A DNA stretch of 64,000 bases from positions 62,001 through 126,000 of the forward strand of contig JADDOH010011227.1 of the NCBI GenBank assembly GCA_016648135.1. Reading direction: 5' to 3'. The notes below the pieces were generated by a model. That model worked only from the letters and a program-made list of their open reading frames with translations. It made no database searches and was not told where the DNA came from. Each line of letters opens with the position of its first letter. Positions within the stretch are counted from its first letter, which is position 1. A program made the position numbers and the translations under genes. Origin of the DNA: Agrypnia vestita (lineage: Eukaryota; Arthropoda; Insecta; Trichoptera; Phryganeidae). This document shows positions 1-9,929 of this stretch, piece after piece.

Positions 1-148
1 AGTCATCGAGGATTATAAATTTATAATGTACTGGATTCGAGATTTTATACGAAATACATACATAGCCTATACATTTATAGGGAACATGAATTTGGAATGG
101 ATAGATACATAAAATCCAGAATTCAGTACATTCTAAATTAGTGACTGC
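1..148. mobile_element. Foldback MITE, copy 1 (5' end cut by window edge)
   Basis: The left end (TCATCGAGGATTATAAATTT) and the right end (ATTCTAAATTAGTGACTGC) are diverged inverted repeats of each other. The same element is present with cleaner ends at 10567-10720. The interior GGAACATGAATTTGGAATGG also matches that copy. This copy lacks about 12 bases of the right inverted repeat. No coding capacity. Transposon superfamily not assigned. Confidence 0.7.
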
Positions 149-162
149 ATTCAAAACATTTT

Positions 163-750
163 TACTTCCTTTCTTTTAACTCGTGGCGTCTGCTTGCTTG
201 TTTTCTTGACGAAAAAACTTTGGATCGATTTTTAACCCTTTTCCCGCTATCCAATCGAGCTGAAACTTTGCAAGCAGACTCGTGGCGACGATCAAGAAGA
301 TCTATCAAATTTTCTTAAAAAAAATAATAATTATAGTATAATTTTGGGGTTTTAGAAAATTTAATTGATTTTTTTTAAATTGGAAACCATACAAATGTTT
401 GATTACTACCAACAGCGCCTCATGGAATATTTAAAATTTGAATTACTCCGTCGGTATATGTAATAGGTAATTCACTACGAACTTCGAAAATTTATGACAA
501 TTGGTTCACAGATGACGACAGATCATAAATATATCAAAATCTTGATTAAATTGACTGACAAATGTTTTAAAATTTAATCTTCAAAGCATGAAGTGTCATA
601 TCAAAGCTCAAAGCATCTGACATTTTAGAAATATATTAAATTTCTGTAAGTTTAGTGTTATGTAATATGTTTTAATTCGTCTTTAATTGTTGTTATATTT
701 TACAAAGAAAGGGAGTATAATAAAAACATTGGTTTTAATGGGTTAGTTTT
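163..750 (+). mobile_element. Dispersed repeat A, copy 1
   Basis: It begins near ACTTCCTTTCTTTTAACTCG and ends near TTTTAATGGGTTAGTTT. The first ~190 bases match 35505-35720 closely (shared GGATCGATTTTTAA, CCAATCGAGCTGAAACTTTG, GACGATCAAGAAGATCTATC), and the last ~45 bases (GGGAGTATAATAAAAAC) match the end of that copy. The sequence flanking both sides of this copy is contiguous at 10721-10770 downstream of the other MITE copy, so this looks like an insertion with an identifiable empty site. No ORF. Class unknown; a nonautonomous DNA transposon or Helitron-like element are possibilities, and I see no TIRs. Confidence 0.7.
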
Positions 751-759
751 TTTTAATTC

Positions 760-1080
760 TTAGATGTTGCTGCCTTTGCTTTTATCCCCCACACGTGATG
801 CGAAAAATGAAAGTCAGCAATCTTATGAGCAACCAAATATATTACGCTGTTTTAAAACATTAGTCGATGTTACTATAAAAACTTTGTTTAAATCGACTGC
901 ATGTTTCTCTTGAAATAAGTCAAGCTGTCAAGGAATAACTATACTGTTTGACGGTCTGTTTGTTGTTGTTGTTAAGGAGACGGTTTGATTATTAAAAAAT
1001 AAAATATTATCCTACTCAGCCAAAAACATAGTCCATAGCAATCAATGTCCGATTTGATGATTCTCTATTAGCGAAGGGAA
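760..1080. other. AT-rich intergenic DNA, nothing recognised
   Basis: The first ~40 bases continue the host repeat shared with 10740-10780. The rest is unique-looking AT-rich DNA with no open frame of note. Confidence 0.5.
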
Positions 1081-1081
1081 A

Positions 1082-1345
1082 AACTTCATTTCAAAATGAA
1101 GACTACAACACACACACGTTCACCAGTTTGAAGACTACAAAGTGTACACTAAAATTGTAGTAAAAACTACTTGAAGTGAAGCAATTGTAGTACTACGAAA
1201 TGAAGTGAAGTAATGAAGTAATTGTAGTTAGTATTAATGAAGTGAAGTAATGTAATGAAGTAATTGTAATAATAATGAAGTGAAGTAATGAAATGAAGTA
1301 ATAGTGAAGTAAATTTTTAAATGAAGCGAATGAAGTATTTTTTTT
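1082..1345. repeat. Degenerate GAAGTA/GAAGTGAAGTAAT tandem block
   Basis: From about 1165 the sequence is built from variants of TGAAGTGAAGTAAT and TGAAGTAATTGTAGT, with irregular period and few interruptions. It starts with a CA microsatellite-like stretch (ACACACACACG) and ends at ATGAAGCGAATGAAGTA. Related GAAG/CACTTC words continue sparsely to 1560. It looks like a decayed minisatellite. No coding frame. Confidence 0.75.
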
Positions 1346-2230
1346 CGAGCTCAAAAAAAAAAAAAGGTCAACGACAAAAATATTTAAATAAATGACGATA
1401 TTTTCTCCAAAGTAACATTTGGCGACCTAAAAAAAAAAAAAAGTCACCAGACAGATTTCTTCGTTCGATTCCAAAAAGTTTCCAGAGATTTCTCCGAAGA
1501 TTTCTGCGAAGTGTGCACTTCAATGTAGTTTAGTACTACATTGTAGTAGTGAGTACAGAGCGGACCCATCACTTTTCTCTATTGACAATTGCCTCCAGAT
1601 TAAAATATTCAAAGTGTACATGTCATAGAGACTAAATCTCTGAAATTTATCTCATTCTATGGATGGGGACATTTCATGGCAATATCTTTATAATCTTGGC
1701 TTTATTGATTGATATTGTATATTTAAATTTTGGTAATTACATTTTTGTCTGTCTACATGTCTATTTCTCTATAGAATATCGTATCTCTTCAATTCAGGAC
1801 TTAATATTGATAAATATTTAAATTATGTAGTTAAAATGCGACAGAGGATTCATTTTATTACCAACCACAATCGCGACTGTGACACAGCTGAAAATATGCC
1901 TTTGAATCTATGCATATAGTACTGAATAAAGAAAATCAAGCGGAAAATCGTGCCGGGAATGGAGGCAGTCTTATCAAATCGTACGCATTCGAAAATTCAT
2001 TAGATTTCTCCAAAAATTTATAGCAGTTATGCGGTTAAAATATATTTTATTCAATTCTGTGAAGATATAGGAAATTTGATAACTTTAATATTTAAATATT
2101 TTATGATAAGCTTTTTAATGAAACAACATTATGGATAAATTTAATCTCATTCTCTCTCTCGTTAGATTCCTGAATTGTTCAGTAGGCTATAAACAGTGCA
2201 TGCTTGTCTCTGACAAGATTATCACGCATG
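1346..2230. other. AT-rich intergenic DNA with A-runs
   Basis: Contains poly(A) runs at about 1353-1365 and 1431-1442 and short GA-rich words near 1480-1510. No long frame and no RNA gene seen. Confidence 0.5.
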
Positions 2231-2304
2231 TGATCAATATTGGTGATAATTTAACAATACTATGGTTGGGGTGTATAGTGTTGTGAATATAGTAGTGTAG
2301 TGTT

Positions 2305-2346
2305 GGTCCTGACGAAGAGACTGGTACGTCTCGAAACCGGTAGACC
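2305..2346 (+). ncRNA. Hammerhead-ribozyme-like motif 1 (Penelope-type)
   Basis: Seen: GGTC at 2305-2308, core CTGACGA at 2309-2315, stem II GAGAC (2317-2321) pairing with GTCTC (2328-2332), GAAAC at 2333-2337, self-complementary ACCGGT (2336-2341), then A2342 followed by GACC (2343-2346), which pairs with the opening GGTC to make stem I. This order (stem I, CUGANGA, stem II, GAAA, minimal stem III, UH, stem I) is that of a type I hammerhead. Known: Penelope-like elements carry minimal hammerheads in their terminal repeats, where the very short stem III may need dimers. Odd: one unpaired A (2316) sits between the core and stem II, so activity is uncertain. Confidence 0.65.
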
Positions 2347-2349
2347 GTA

Positions 2350-4635
2350 AATCTAGAAGTGGTTTTACTAAGTTAACTAACATTCTATTATAATGTCTAA
2401 CCACAAAGTTAATGCTTTAAACATTAATAACATTAGTAAAACTTCGAGAAATCTCAATATATCACTAAAAGAACATTTCACTGTCCAACTTTTTCTGAAT
2501 TTTCGAACCACATTACAAATAGTAGTACTTGAATGCATGTAGTTAAATTATTTATATTTGTTTTTGTAGTACTAAAAAAATGTAACTATTGGATTGTGAT
2601 AGCTAAAATAAGAGATAAATGTCTTTCAATTAACGTCTCACGACGATATGTGATACGACAAATCAATTTAAAAAAAAAATCAAAGTGTCTATCCATTTTC
2701 ATGTTTTATCGATTTTCGAAATAGTTTTTCATAAAACAAGCATTTAGTCCAGTTTTAAAATAGTAGGTGCAACACGTATTCCGTGTTCGCATCTCTATTT
2801 GAATAAAAAACTTAAATAAGACTTTGATAACTTGATTTGTTTCGCTATATTTCTTTCTTGCTGGTATCGATTGTTTTTTCTCCGTTTTACAATGTTTAAA
2901 CTAATATGTATAATATAAAATCAATTCATTCAAGCTGGTGATAAAGATAAAGAAAAAAAAAGATAAAGTATTTACAAGTTGGTGATTCCAAAATTAAACA
3001 TAAATGTGACTAGAGAAACATATGCGTTAATAACAAATAATATAAAATACATCGAGCGATGACATAAATAAATGGGAAAAATTTAAATAGGGAATCTACG
3101 TTTTTCCTTTTGACAAACTCGTAGCCTGCAGACAAAAATTTTCATCAGCAGAAACGGAAATATTCATTCAATATTGATGGACGCAATCCCAATTGGAGCG
3201 TATTTTTCTCTACGGTGTGAGGATTTCATTTAACACCGGTTTGTTTATTGTTTGTGATGACCGTTTGAGAGGGAAGATATACCAAAAAACCTTAAATATT
3301 GGAACACCCAAATATCTAAATACATAGCGGTTTTGAAGCATTTTGGTCAACATTGCAAACAGAGTTACTCGAATCAAAACATGTTCGGTAGACGGATTTT
3401 GTACGCTGGTTTAAACTGGTTACACTCTATATCATAAATGGTTACCAGAAGATTTAATTATTAAAAATTTGAACTTTGAATATTTTAATAATATTACATT
3501 TTTAATATTATTGAGTTTTATTTTACATAGTTATGATTCTGAAATTTTAGATTAAAAAACCTAGTTCAAAGATATTTGAAACAAATTTAATACAACAAAT
3601 GAACGCGCGTAATTAAAAAAAATTTTTGGCGCATATATTTAGGTAGTAATTGCAGAATTCTTTTAATAATATTAAAAAAATACTAAAAACTAATATAAAT
3701 GAGAACGTTTATAATAATTATCATAACTAGTCGAAAGCATGTGGGGTCATGTGGCTGTAAATAATTATTTGAAATGAAACCATTTCTGTCCGAATGCATA
3801 TAAGCTTTGTGCATGATATAGAATATGACTTTCATTGGACTTTAGCAATGGAAGAGTTAATACGGCTTTGATATTTTCCTCATATAGGAAATGTTTTCAG
3901 AATAATTTCACAAAATGTTCAATTGGAAGGATTCAATTAATTTTCAAAATACCTATAAACAAATTTACCCAAGGTTTTTTCCCAAAAAATGAAAAGGTTT
4001 TTCAAAACCGTTTTTTGGGATGTTTTTCCTTTTACGTGTGAGAGTCTGGTATTTCCAATGAAACACCCGCGTCATTTCATACGTCTCTTCCAATAGAATA
4101 CAAAATAATATAACAATAGATTTTTCTCGTGACTGTGCGTCTTTCCGAGCAAGTCTGTCAATCTGGAAATGCATCGCTTGACGCATGTACGAAAATATGA
4201 ATTCGATAGTTAGGAATGAACAAAAAAAATTAGTATGAAATAAATGTAATGTTGGCTGTATTGTAGTGGATAGAATGAAAAAAGCATCACTGAGATGATT
4301 TCTTGGACTCAATTTTGGAAGTTAAAAAATACAATAATTGCTTGGTTGTAGAAATATTTAATTTTATTTATATTTTTTTTACAAACAAGCAATTATTCAC
4401 TTATGCAGACAAAGAAAAATGAATGAAAATGTAAAATGTTTTGATTAAAAATCTATTTTTTTCATTAATAGTCCATTAATTTATCTCAGGAGATCAATAT
4501 AACGTTATTTATAAGTTATATTAGCAAAATATACGTTAAAGTTTGATTAGTAAGGAGAAGAAAAGCTTTAATTAGCATCAATACCTACCTAACGAAAATT
4601 ACATGAAAATAATATTTTTTCAGCTATTTGGCTGC
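2350..4635. other. AT-rich intergenic DNA, no gene recognised
   Basis: Small open frames (2533-2724, 3835-4041 and the opposite-strand 3965-4312) overlap one another, are lysine/phenylalanine/isoleucine-rich and match no domain I know, so I treat them as chance frames. 2900-2970 is A-rich. Confidence 0.5.
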
Positions 4636-4639
4636 ATCA

Positions 4640-4935
4640 TTGAGCCCACGATTTGTTCATGTGGAACGTATAAGAGAGGAGACGATGGTTAATAAAATAT
4701 ATGAGGCGAGTGTTGAAGGCAGCAGAGACAGAGGGCATCCGTGAAAGACCTGGCGCGATCGGATAAAATAAATATTACAGGTTGGCCCTGTTAACACCTC
4801 CAATAATCGAAGGGTGTGCAAGAGAAGGTATGTGAATATGGTCGAAACAAAATTTGTATGCCAGAATAGAAAAGTCTGGCGTTTTATCGGCTCTGCTTCT
4901 TCCTTTACCAATTTACATGCGCTCTTTTGCGAGTT
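4640..4935 (+). pseudogene. LINE-R reverse transcriptase 3' fragment, copy 1
   Basis: The + strand is homologous to 43480-43730, base by base in blocks: GATGGTTAATAAAATATATG, GCGAGTGTTGAAGGC, AGGGCATCCGTGAAAGACC, GGTTGGCCCTGTTAACACC, GTCTGGCGTTTTATCGGCTC. In the other copy these encode the C-terminal tail of an RTE-like LINE reverse transcriptase (a GRPRKTW-type motif, then a cysteine/arginine-rich segment). Here the frame is broken by several indels and nonsense changes, and the GTAA tail is gone. An opposite-strand frame at 4657-4947 is only a shadow. Confidence 0.75.
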
Positions 4936-4949
4936 GGGCGTGGTCATGA

Positions 4950-5960
4950 AAATCTACTAATTTTTTTTTAGGTAATCCTGATAATATTATTAAATAATAT
5001 ATTAAATATCATTAAATATTATACATTCTGTGGAATATTTCTTTAATAATAAGAAGTTTTAATGAATATTATTTATACTGCTGTCTCACGTTATTGCATT
5101 ATATTTATTGCATATTAGTTTTTCTTTTCTTCTTATATTTATGTACATGGTAACATGTACTACACACTATTAAATACACTTTGAATATAATGATACTCCT
5201 CTCCTACTCAAGAGTAATCAGTAATTTTACTCATGTAGAAGAGAAATACATATGAAGTCTGTAAACCATCATTATTGTAATTTTTTTTATTTATCTATTA
5301 AATAATAAATTTAAAGAAAAACAATAAAATGTTTATATGATTAACAGGGCTAATGAAGGGCGTTAAAAGTTCGCAACGCAATTCATTTGCATAATGTTAA
5401 TCTTTTTACAAAATATTAAAATAACAAACGTTCAAATAAAGCTTACAATCGAAAGTTTTTTAATTCCAGCATTTAACTTTACAATATTAGTCGGAGTTAC
5501 GTAACCACAGGTAGTACGCAATTCGCGTAAACCTTCGTATTCCCGCAGAGAATAATGAATACAAAGTTTGAGCATGGAAATTATATGCTCGCTAGTCAGT
5601 TTATGTTTTGTACAAGTTCTAGTTTCAAAACTTTTGTTTCATTAAAGAAAAATGTTCGTTAGTAACATCTGTTTCATGTTTAGATGTGTTACGGAAACGG
5701 GTTGCATTTAAAAATAATAAGTCGTTAAAAACATCAAACATTAAACCTGCATTTTAATTACATGATAATACACATAAATTCAAAAACCAACATAATTACA
5801 TAATAATACACATAAATTCCTCATAAATTCAAAAACAAACATAATAATAATAAATTGAACGTTTCTGGTGATTATTAACGCGGCTGTAAAGATTATACTG
5901 CTTTTCTTATCGGAAAAAGTAAATTTGAATGTAACTCAAAAATTATCAACGCCCCTAATT
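4950..5960. other. AT-rich intergenic DNA, nothing recognised
   Basis: There is a short imperfect direct repeat of CATAATTACATAATAATACACATAAATT type around 5757-5850. No long frame or RNA gene seen. Confidence 0.5.
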
Positions 5961-5964
5961 TCGA

Positions 5965-6254
5965 ATGTATGTCAGCGCGTTCTTAGGTTTTCACGCCGAA
6001 GTTTCACATCCCATTGCAGGGTTTATTCTCAGGGCTGATGTATTGTTGTGAGTGTTGGTGGTTAATTATTGGCTTGCAATACAGTGACAAAAGCTGTGTG
6101 AGAACGTTGTCAGTGTTGTTTTAAGTATTGGCTAGCAAAACCGTATCAACAAATAATCAGCCCTGATGATGGACCTTGCAACGGGATCCGAAACATCCAG
6201 AAAGGTCGTAAGAATAAAACATAATATTCCAGTGTTGGATGTATGTCAGTGCGT
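5965..6254 (+). mobile_element. 258-bp hammerhead-bearing insertion between 16-bp direct repeats
   Basis: ATGTATGTCAGCGCGT at 5965-5980 recurs as ATGTATGTCAGTGCGT at 6239-6254 (15/16). Between them lies a GTGTTG-rich segment, the hammerhead-like motif at 6157-6205, and an AATAAAA signal (about 6212). A target-site duplication around a short Penelope-derived copy is the simplest reading; a terminal-repeat remnant is an alternative. There is no room for a polymerase gene. Confidence 0.55.
6157..6205 (+). ncRNA. Hammerhead-ribozyme-like motif 2 (decayed)
   Basis: CTGATGA at 6163-6169, stem II with GGACC facing GGGATCC across a short loop, then GAAAC at 6190-6194. The next bases (ATCC) replace the expected GU-H cleavage triplet, so this copy should be inactive. 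The downstream word CCAGAAAGGTC is shared with the antisense copy at 9865-9880, so the two derive from one family. Confidence 0.5.
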
Positions 6255-6443
6255 CCGTAGCTTATTGTAATTATAAAAACAATACTGAGCCACGAATATT
6301 CACCAAAAATGTTGTCATTAAAGAGTTGCTGCTGTAAATTAAATTTATGTTTTAAGTCGATGAAATTAGTTTGTTAGTTAATCTGGAATTAGTTTTATTT
6401 TAGGTTTAAGTGAATACGGATAAGAATTTTAAAAAATAGTCCT

Positions 6444-6476
6444 GCTATTATTATGTCCCGTGATTTTTCACGGGTT
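6444..6476. repeat. 33-bp hairpin-bearing repeat end, copy 1
   Basis: The segment includes the near-palindrome CCCGTGATTTTTCACGGG preceded by CTATTATTATGT. All 33 bases recur in inverted orientation at 55722-55754. The identity stops abruptly on both sides, as expected of a transposon terminus. A Helitron-type terminal hairpin is possible but not shown. Confidence 0.6.
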
Positions 6477-7100
6477 TACAGCCATTGGACATATTTAAAT
6501 AATAATGTTTTTTCATCATTTATAAAACGTTTAATGAAAAACGAAAACACTTTTGATAAAAATTGAGAGTTATATATTTAAGACGGTAAATAATGTTATG
6601 AAGCAGTCGGTTATAAAGTAATTGGAGGATACACGGCAAAACAAGGTTCATTACATTATTTTCGTTTTTGAGATTTAATTGCCAATATATTCAACGGAGA
6701 AAGCGCTAATGAGTGGTATCATTAAAACTAGCCAAATGGATTTCATTGCGTCATAAATGAAGGAAGAAGAAAATCTAGCCTAGGCAAAAATCAGCTCATT
6801 GTGCACCAAAACTAAATTATTAATCTACGTATATTATACATGACTCATAGAGACGAAGTTATTTTTTATGTAGGAAAGTATGTATGAAAGTCTTTTAGAG
6901 TGTTTATAGGGTTTTTATAAACCTTACTATTTTAAGTTTTATTAAGTTTTTTTTAGTGTGTCTAAAATCTTTTTGACCGTAAGCGGCACGACCTTTTTTT
7001 AAAAATAATAAATGTATTTATTAAAAACACAATATAAAAACAAAAGTTATTAATTGAAAAAGATAGGTTTATACAAAGTTTTTTATTAAATATATTCCAG
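6477..7100. other. AT-rich intergenic DNA, nothing recognised
   Basis: 6840-6880 (CTCATAGAGACGAAG, GGAAAGTATGTATG) weakly resembles the terminal part of the T family, but no core follows. No gene seen. Confidence 0.45.
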
Positions 7101-7102
7101 TG

Positions 7103-7175
7103 GTTCTCGTAGTCCAATGAGCATGACACTAACTTTTTGAACCAAAGATATCGGCTTCGATTCATGGTGAGATTG
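7103..7175 (+). repeat. tRNA-derived sequence (pseudo-tRNA or SINE head)
   Basis: TTCTCGTAGTCCAATGAGC resembles the acceptor/D-arm and A box of a tRNA. CTTTTTG sits where an anticodon loop would be, and GGCTTCGATTC fits a B box. The closing TGAGATT can pair partly with the opening TTCTC. Stems are imperfect and no CCA or terminator follows, so I call it a degenerate tRNA-like SINE head rather than a working gene. Confidence 0.5.
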
Positions 7176-7179
7176 CAAC

Positions 7180-7776
7180 AATTGCGATTTTTTTGCGTGA
7201 ATGTTTTCGTCTGTGATTCGTTACAGTAATAATAATTCCTGGCCTGTTGTTATTATAGAGTTAAAAAAACATTTAAAAAAAAATTAAATGTTAAAAATAT
7301 ATAATTCTCTATGCAACAGTCCCCATCACTAATGCAACTAAATAATGTCATTTTCTATGTAACAATGTCCTCCACTTACGCTATCAATTGGTGAAAATAA
7401 TGGTGAGATTTATAAAATAATGAAGTATAAAAACAAACAAAAAATATATGATTCTCTATCTAACGATTTCTATCTAAGAATAAAAGAAAACAAATTTAAT
7501 AATAATATATACATAAAAATCTAACAAAATGCATATGCATATCACTGTTATCAATTCTGATTTTTTTTATGTAATAAATAGTTATAAATAAAATCATAAG
7601 TACACCACAAACACGTGGAAATTTTTATTATGTGATAATTAATTATGTATTATTCAATATGATGAAACACATGACACAAAAATTTTACTCCCACACATAA
7701 AGATGGGTGAAATTAAAAAAACATGTTCCCTCGTTTTGACGTGAAAAATTAAATTATAAACGCAAAATTATCCGTG
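7180..7776. other. AT-rich intergenic DNA, nothing recognised
   Basis: Very A-rich, many short A and T runs. No frame or RNA gene of note. Confidence 0.5.
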
Positions 7777-8082
7777 TTAATCACCACCAATGTAGTTTTC
7801 ACTTCTGGAAACACCATTTTCACAATTAAACGCTGGAATTTTGTTCCACAATTGTCGTAATGGAACACGGTTAATTTCCACAAAAGGACGTAATGACGGT
7901 GACACCGCCGCGTTCATAACACGACTTCCACGAAACTTGAAGCCGAGAGAAATGAAAATATAATGACTTGCTCGTACTACGTAGTACCCATCTGCAATCT
8001 CCACCATGTTTAGGGGTTGCGCTTGTTTCGGTGCACTTTTATATAAAATAGTGTATACCCAGGGCTGTTGTAATGGATACAT
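7777..8082 (-). CDS. Unidentified 101-codon ORF, coding-like
   Basis: Starts MYPLQQPWVYTILY and ends ENYIGGD before TAA. I do not recognise it. Reasons to take it seriously: its base composition is clearly more GC than the AT-rich flanks on both sides. Codon third positions are mixed (GCA, GCG, CCG, CGT, GGC) rather than all A/T. The composition is that of a globular protein (aromatic and basic residues, two Trp, few Lys runs). There are no transmembrane segments, and it is complete from ATG to stop in one frame. Flanking DNA drops to A/T-rich right at both ends. It could be an intronless small gene, an exon with retained ends, or a relic of an integrated virus or a large DNA transposon. No neighbour helps to decide. 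Confidence 0.4.
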   Translation of the reverse strand: MYPLQQPWVYTILYKSAPKQAQPLNMVEIADGYYVVRASHYIFISLGFKFRGSRVMNAAVSPSLRPFVEINRVPLRQLWNKIPAFNCENGVSRSENYIGGD

Positions 8083-8227
8083 TTAATTTAATAATTTATT
8101 TTTTAAAATATTCCCGAATATTTCAGTCATCCCTTAAAAGGCTCAGAGTCTAACTCATGATTTTTTATAACCAAATTTTATTACCAAATTAGAAAATACA
8201 TAAAGAAAAATCAAATGAAAATGAGCG

Positions 8228-8667
8228 ATTAATGTATATTATAGATGTCTCACAGAGATGAAACTGTAGTTTTTTATGGGAAAGTAGGTATAGAAATCTG
8301 ATCACTTCACAAGTGATCACTTTACACAATATAACATTCGCCATTTTCACCCATCAGAGAATATACCATGCCTACTAATTTTTTGAAGTTGTATATATTT
8401 GAATTACATGCCACACTTCATATATGCATTGTAACAACCGTTCCATACGGCCTGTACAAAGCCATTTTCATTCCCTTAAATCCCCACAGATGTCATTAAT
8501 GTCACTTATGAGAAAATCTACAATTGATTTTACGGAATTTTTTGAAAGCAATATACTTTTTCTGTGTAATGAAATTCATCCGAATTACTAACATTACACT
8601 AGGATACGCCAAGAAAAACTAAAAACTACAGTTTCGTCTCTGTGAGACATCTATAATATACATTAAT
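8228..8667 (+). mobile_element. T family, subfamily T1, complete 440-bp TIR element
   Basis: 47-bp terminal inverted repeats (8228-8274 and 8621-8667) match apart from one obvious base change; each runs ATTAATGTATATTATAGATG inward through TCTCACAGAGA. TTAA lies at both outer ends and could be the target duplication, which would suit a piggyBac-like MITE (inference). The interior carries the family core AAGTGATCACTT (8311-8322), then TTTACACAATATAACATTCG and CATCCGAATTACTAACATTA. No transposase frame. The right flank (8668-8740: TGTCTCTGTGACATGAAATC, AGCAAACTCAAAATATTCTG) is also repeated next to the copies at 38-39 kb. Confidence 0.8.
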
Positions 8668-8744
8668 TGATTAATAATGTCTCTGTGACATGAAATCCAG
8701 TACTGTTTTGAAAGATTTGAGCAAACTCAAAATATTCTGAAAAT

Positions 8745-9870
8745 GAGCGAATTTGTCCGTTTTTTCAATTCAAAATATCCAAAGATTTATTTTTAATTTT
8801 GTATTTTGCAGAGAAGAGTACTTTCTTTGTAAATGTCAGACTTTACGCAGGTACCGTCGAAATGGTTTATGGTTTTATAGGGAACAGAGTTTCGATTTTA
8901 CAAATGTTTGTCATTTCCATAGACGGTACATAGATTGATCAATACATTTTACCGGAAACGCTAAAAAACGGCAATTTTTCAATTCCGTAGCATTCTTCTA
9001 ACATCCACGCTACACTTTATCGACCTGGCGAGTTCTCGTGTCGCTTCTACACGTTCTCTACGATGCTTCCAAAAAGTTTGTTTGGGGCAATAAATTCCGC
9101 GCCCTCGTTGGCTTGCTACCCTCGGGCAGTCAGGCTGGTGGCGCGGGCGATCGGCTTCGTAAATAACAATACGTTTTATTTAAAAATGTCGGCAGTTCAA
9201 CATTTAATAGTTGATAAAAAAATTGAGTGGTTCACAAGATATTCAGGCTTATATTAGCTTAACCTGTTTGTCTGTACGAAATTTTACGATCGATATTGTA
9301 CCCGCTTTCCAGTGCCATACCGAGCTCAAATTTTGCTCACACGACAATACATAATGAAAAAACATGAAACAATTTTTATATTCACTAATTAATCAATTAA
9401 TCTATCATAATTATTTAATCAAAGTTTTATATGGGAAATAAGTTAATGAGTTCGCCAAACGAAAAATTACTCTAATTTTTTTGCAGAAGTGATTTTGTAC
9501 GTTGGGTATGAAAACTAAGAAGTAGAAAATTATATCACATGAATTTTTTTTTGTAATAATAAATAATATTGTAATTTCTACTTCACGCGCCATCTTCTGT
9601 TTTGGATGCCGAACCATATTCTGAAGTTAAGCACTTAAGAAACCTCAAATATTCACGTCTGATATTAAAATGTTCAGGAGATACAGTGATTTGAGAATCG
9701 TAGAAGGCATAGATGAACTGGTTGGATTAGCTTAAATTTGTTTTAAATCAATAATTAAGATGTCATTTACAATAGTCCGAAAAATTCAAATAAACAATAT
9801 TGTATACTTTTAATCACAATGTTGGTAAGGAAGTACATTTTTTTACTGAAAGAGATTTTTTCACAAGACC
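8745..9870. other. Intergenic, with a GC-richer patch at 9000-9160
   Basis: 9000-9160 (CGACCTGGCGAGTTCTCGTG, GTGGCGCGGGCGATCGGCTT) is much more GC than its surroundings and holds a short frame (9063-9257) with no recognisable domain. It may be a piece of an LTR or LINE. The rest is AT-rich and blank. Confidence 0.4.
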
Positions 9871-9875
9871 TTTCT

Positions 9876-9913
9876 GGCCGACGTTTCGGATTCCATTGCA
9901 AGCTCCATCATTA
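9876..9913 (-). ncRNA. Hammerhead-ribozyme-like motif 3 (decayed)
   Basis: On the - strand: ATGATGGAGCTTGCAATGGA, ATCC, GAAAC (complement of 9883-9887), then GTCGGCC. It is the same family as the copy at 6157, sharing the GGA...TCC stem II and the GCCAGAAAGGTC tail (9865-9880). GUC after the GAAAC fits a cleavage triplet, but the 5' core has decayed from CTGATGA to TAATGA. Confidence 0.5.
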
Positions 9914-9929
9914 CAATAAATGGGTTGAT

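Noticed and set aside
3965..4312. 115-codon - strand frame
   Set aside because: Overlaps another frame on the opposite strand, low-complexity composition and no recognisable domain.
6840..6900. Additional T family copy
   Set aside because: Only the CATAGAGACGAAG terminus-like word is present, without the core palindrome or further order.
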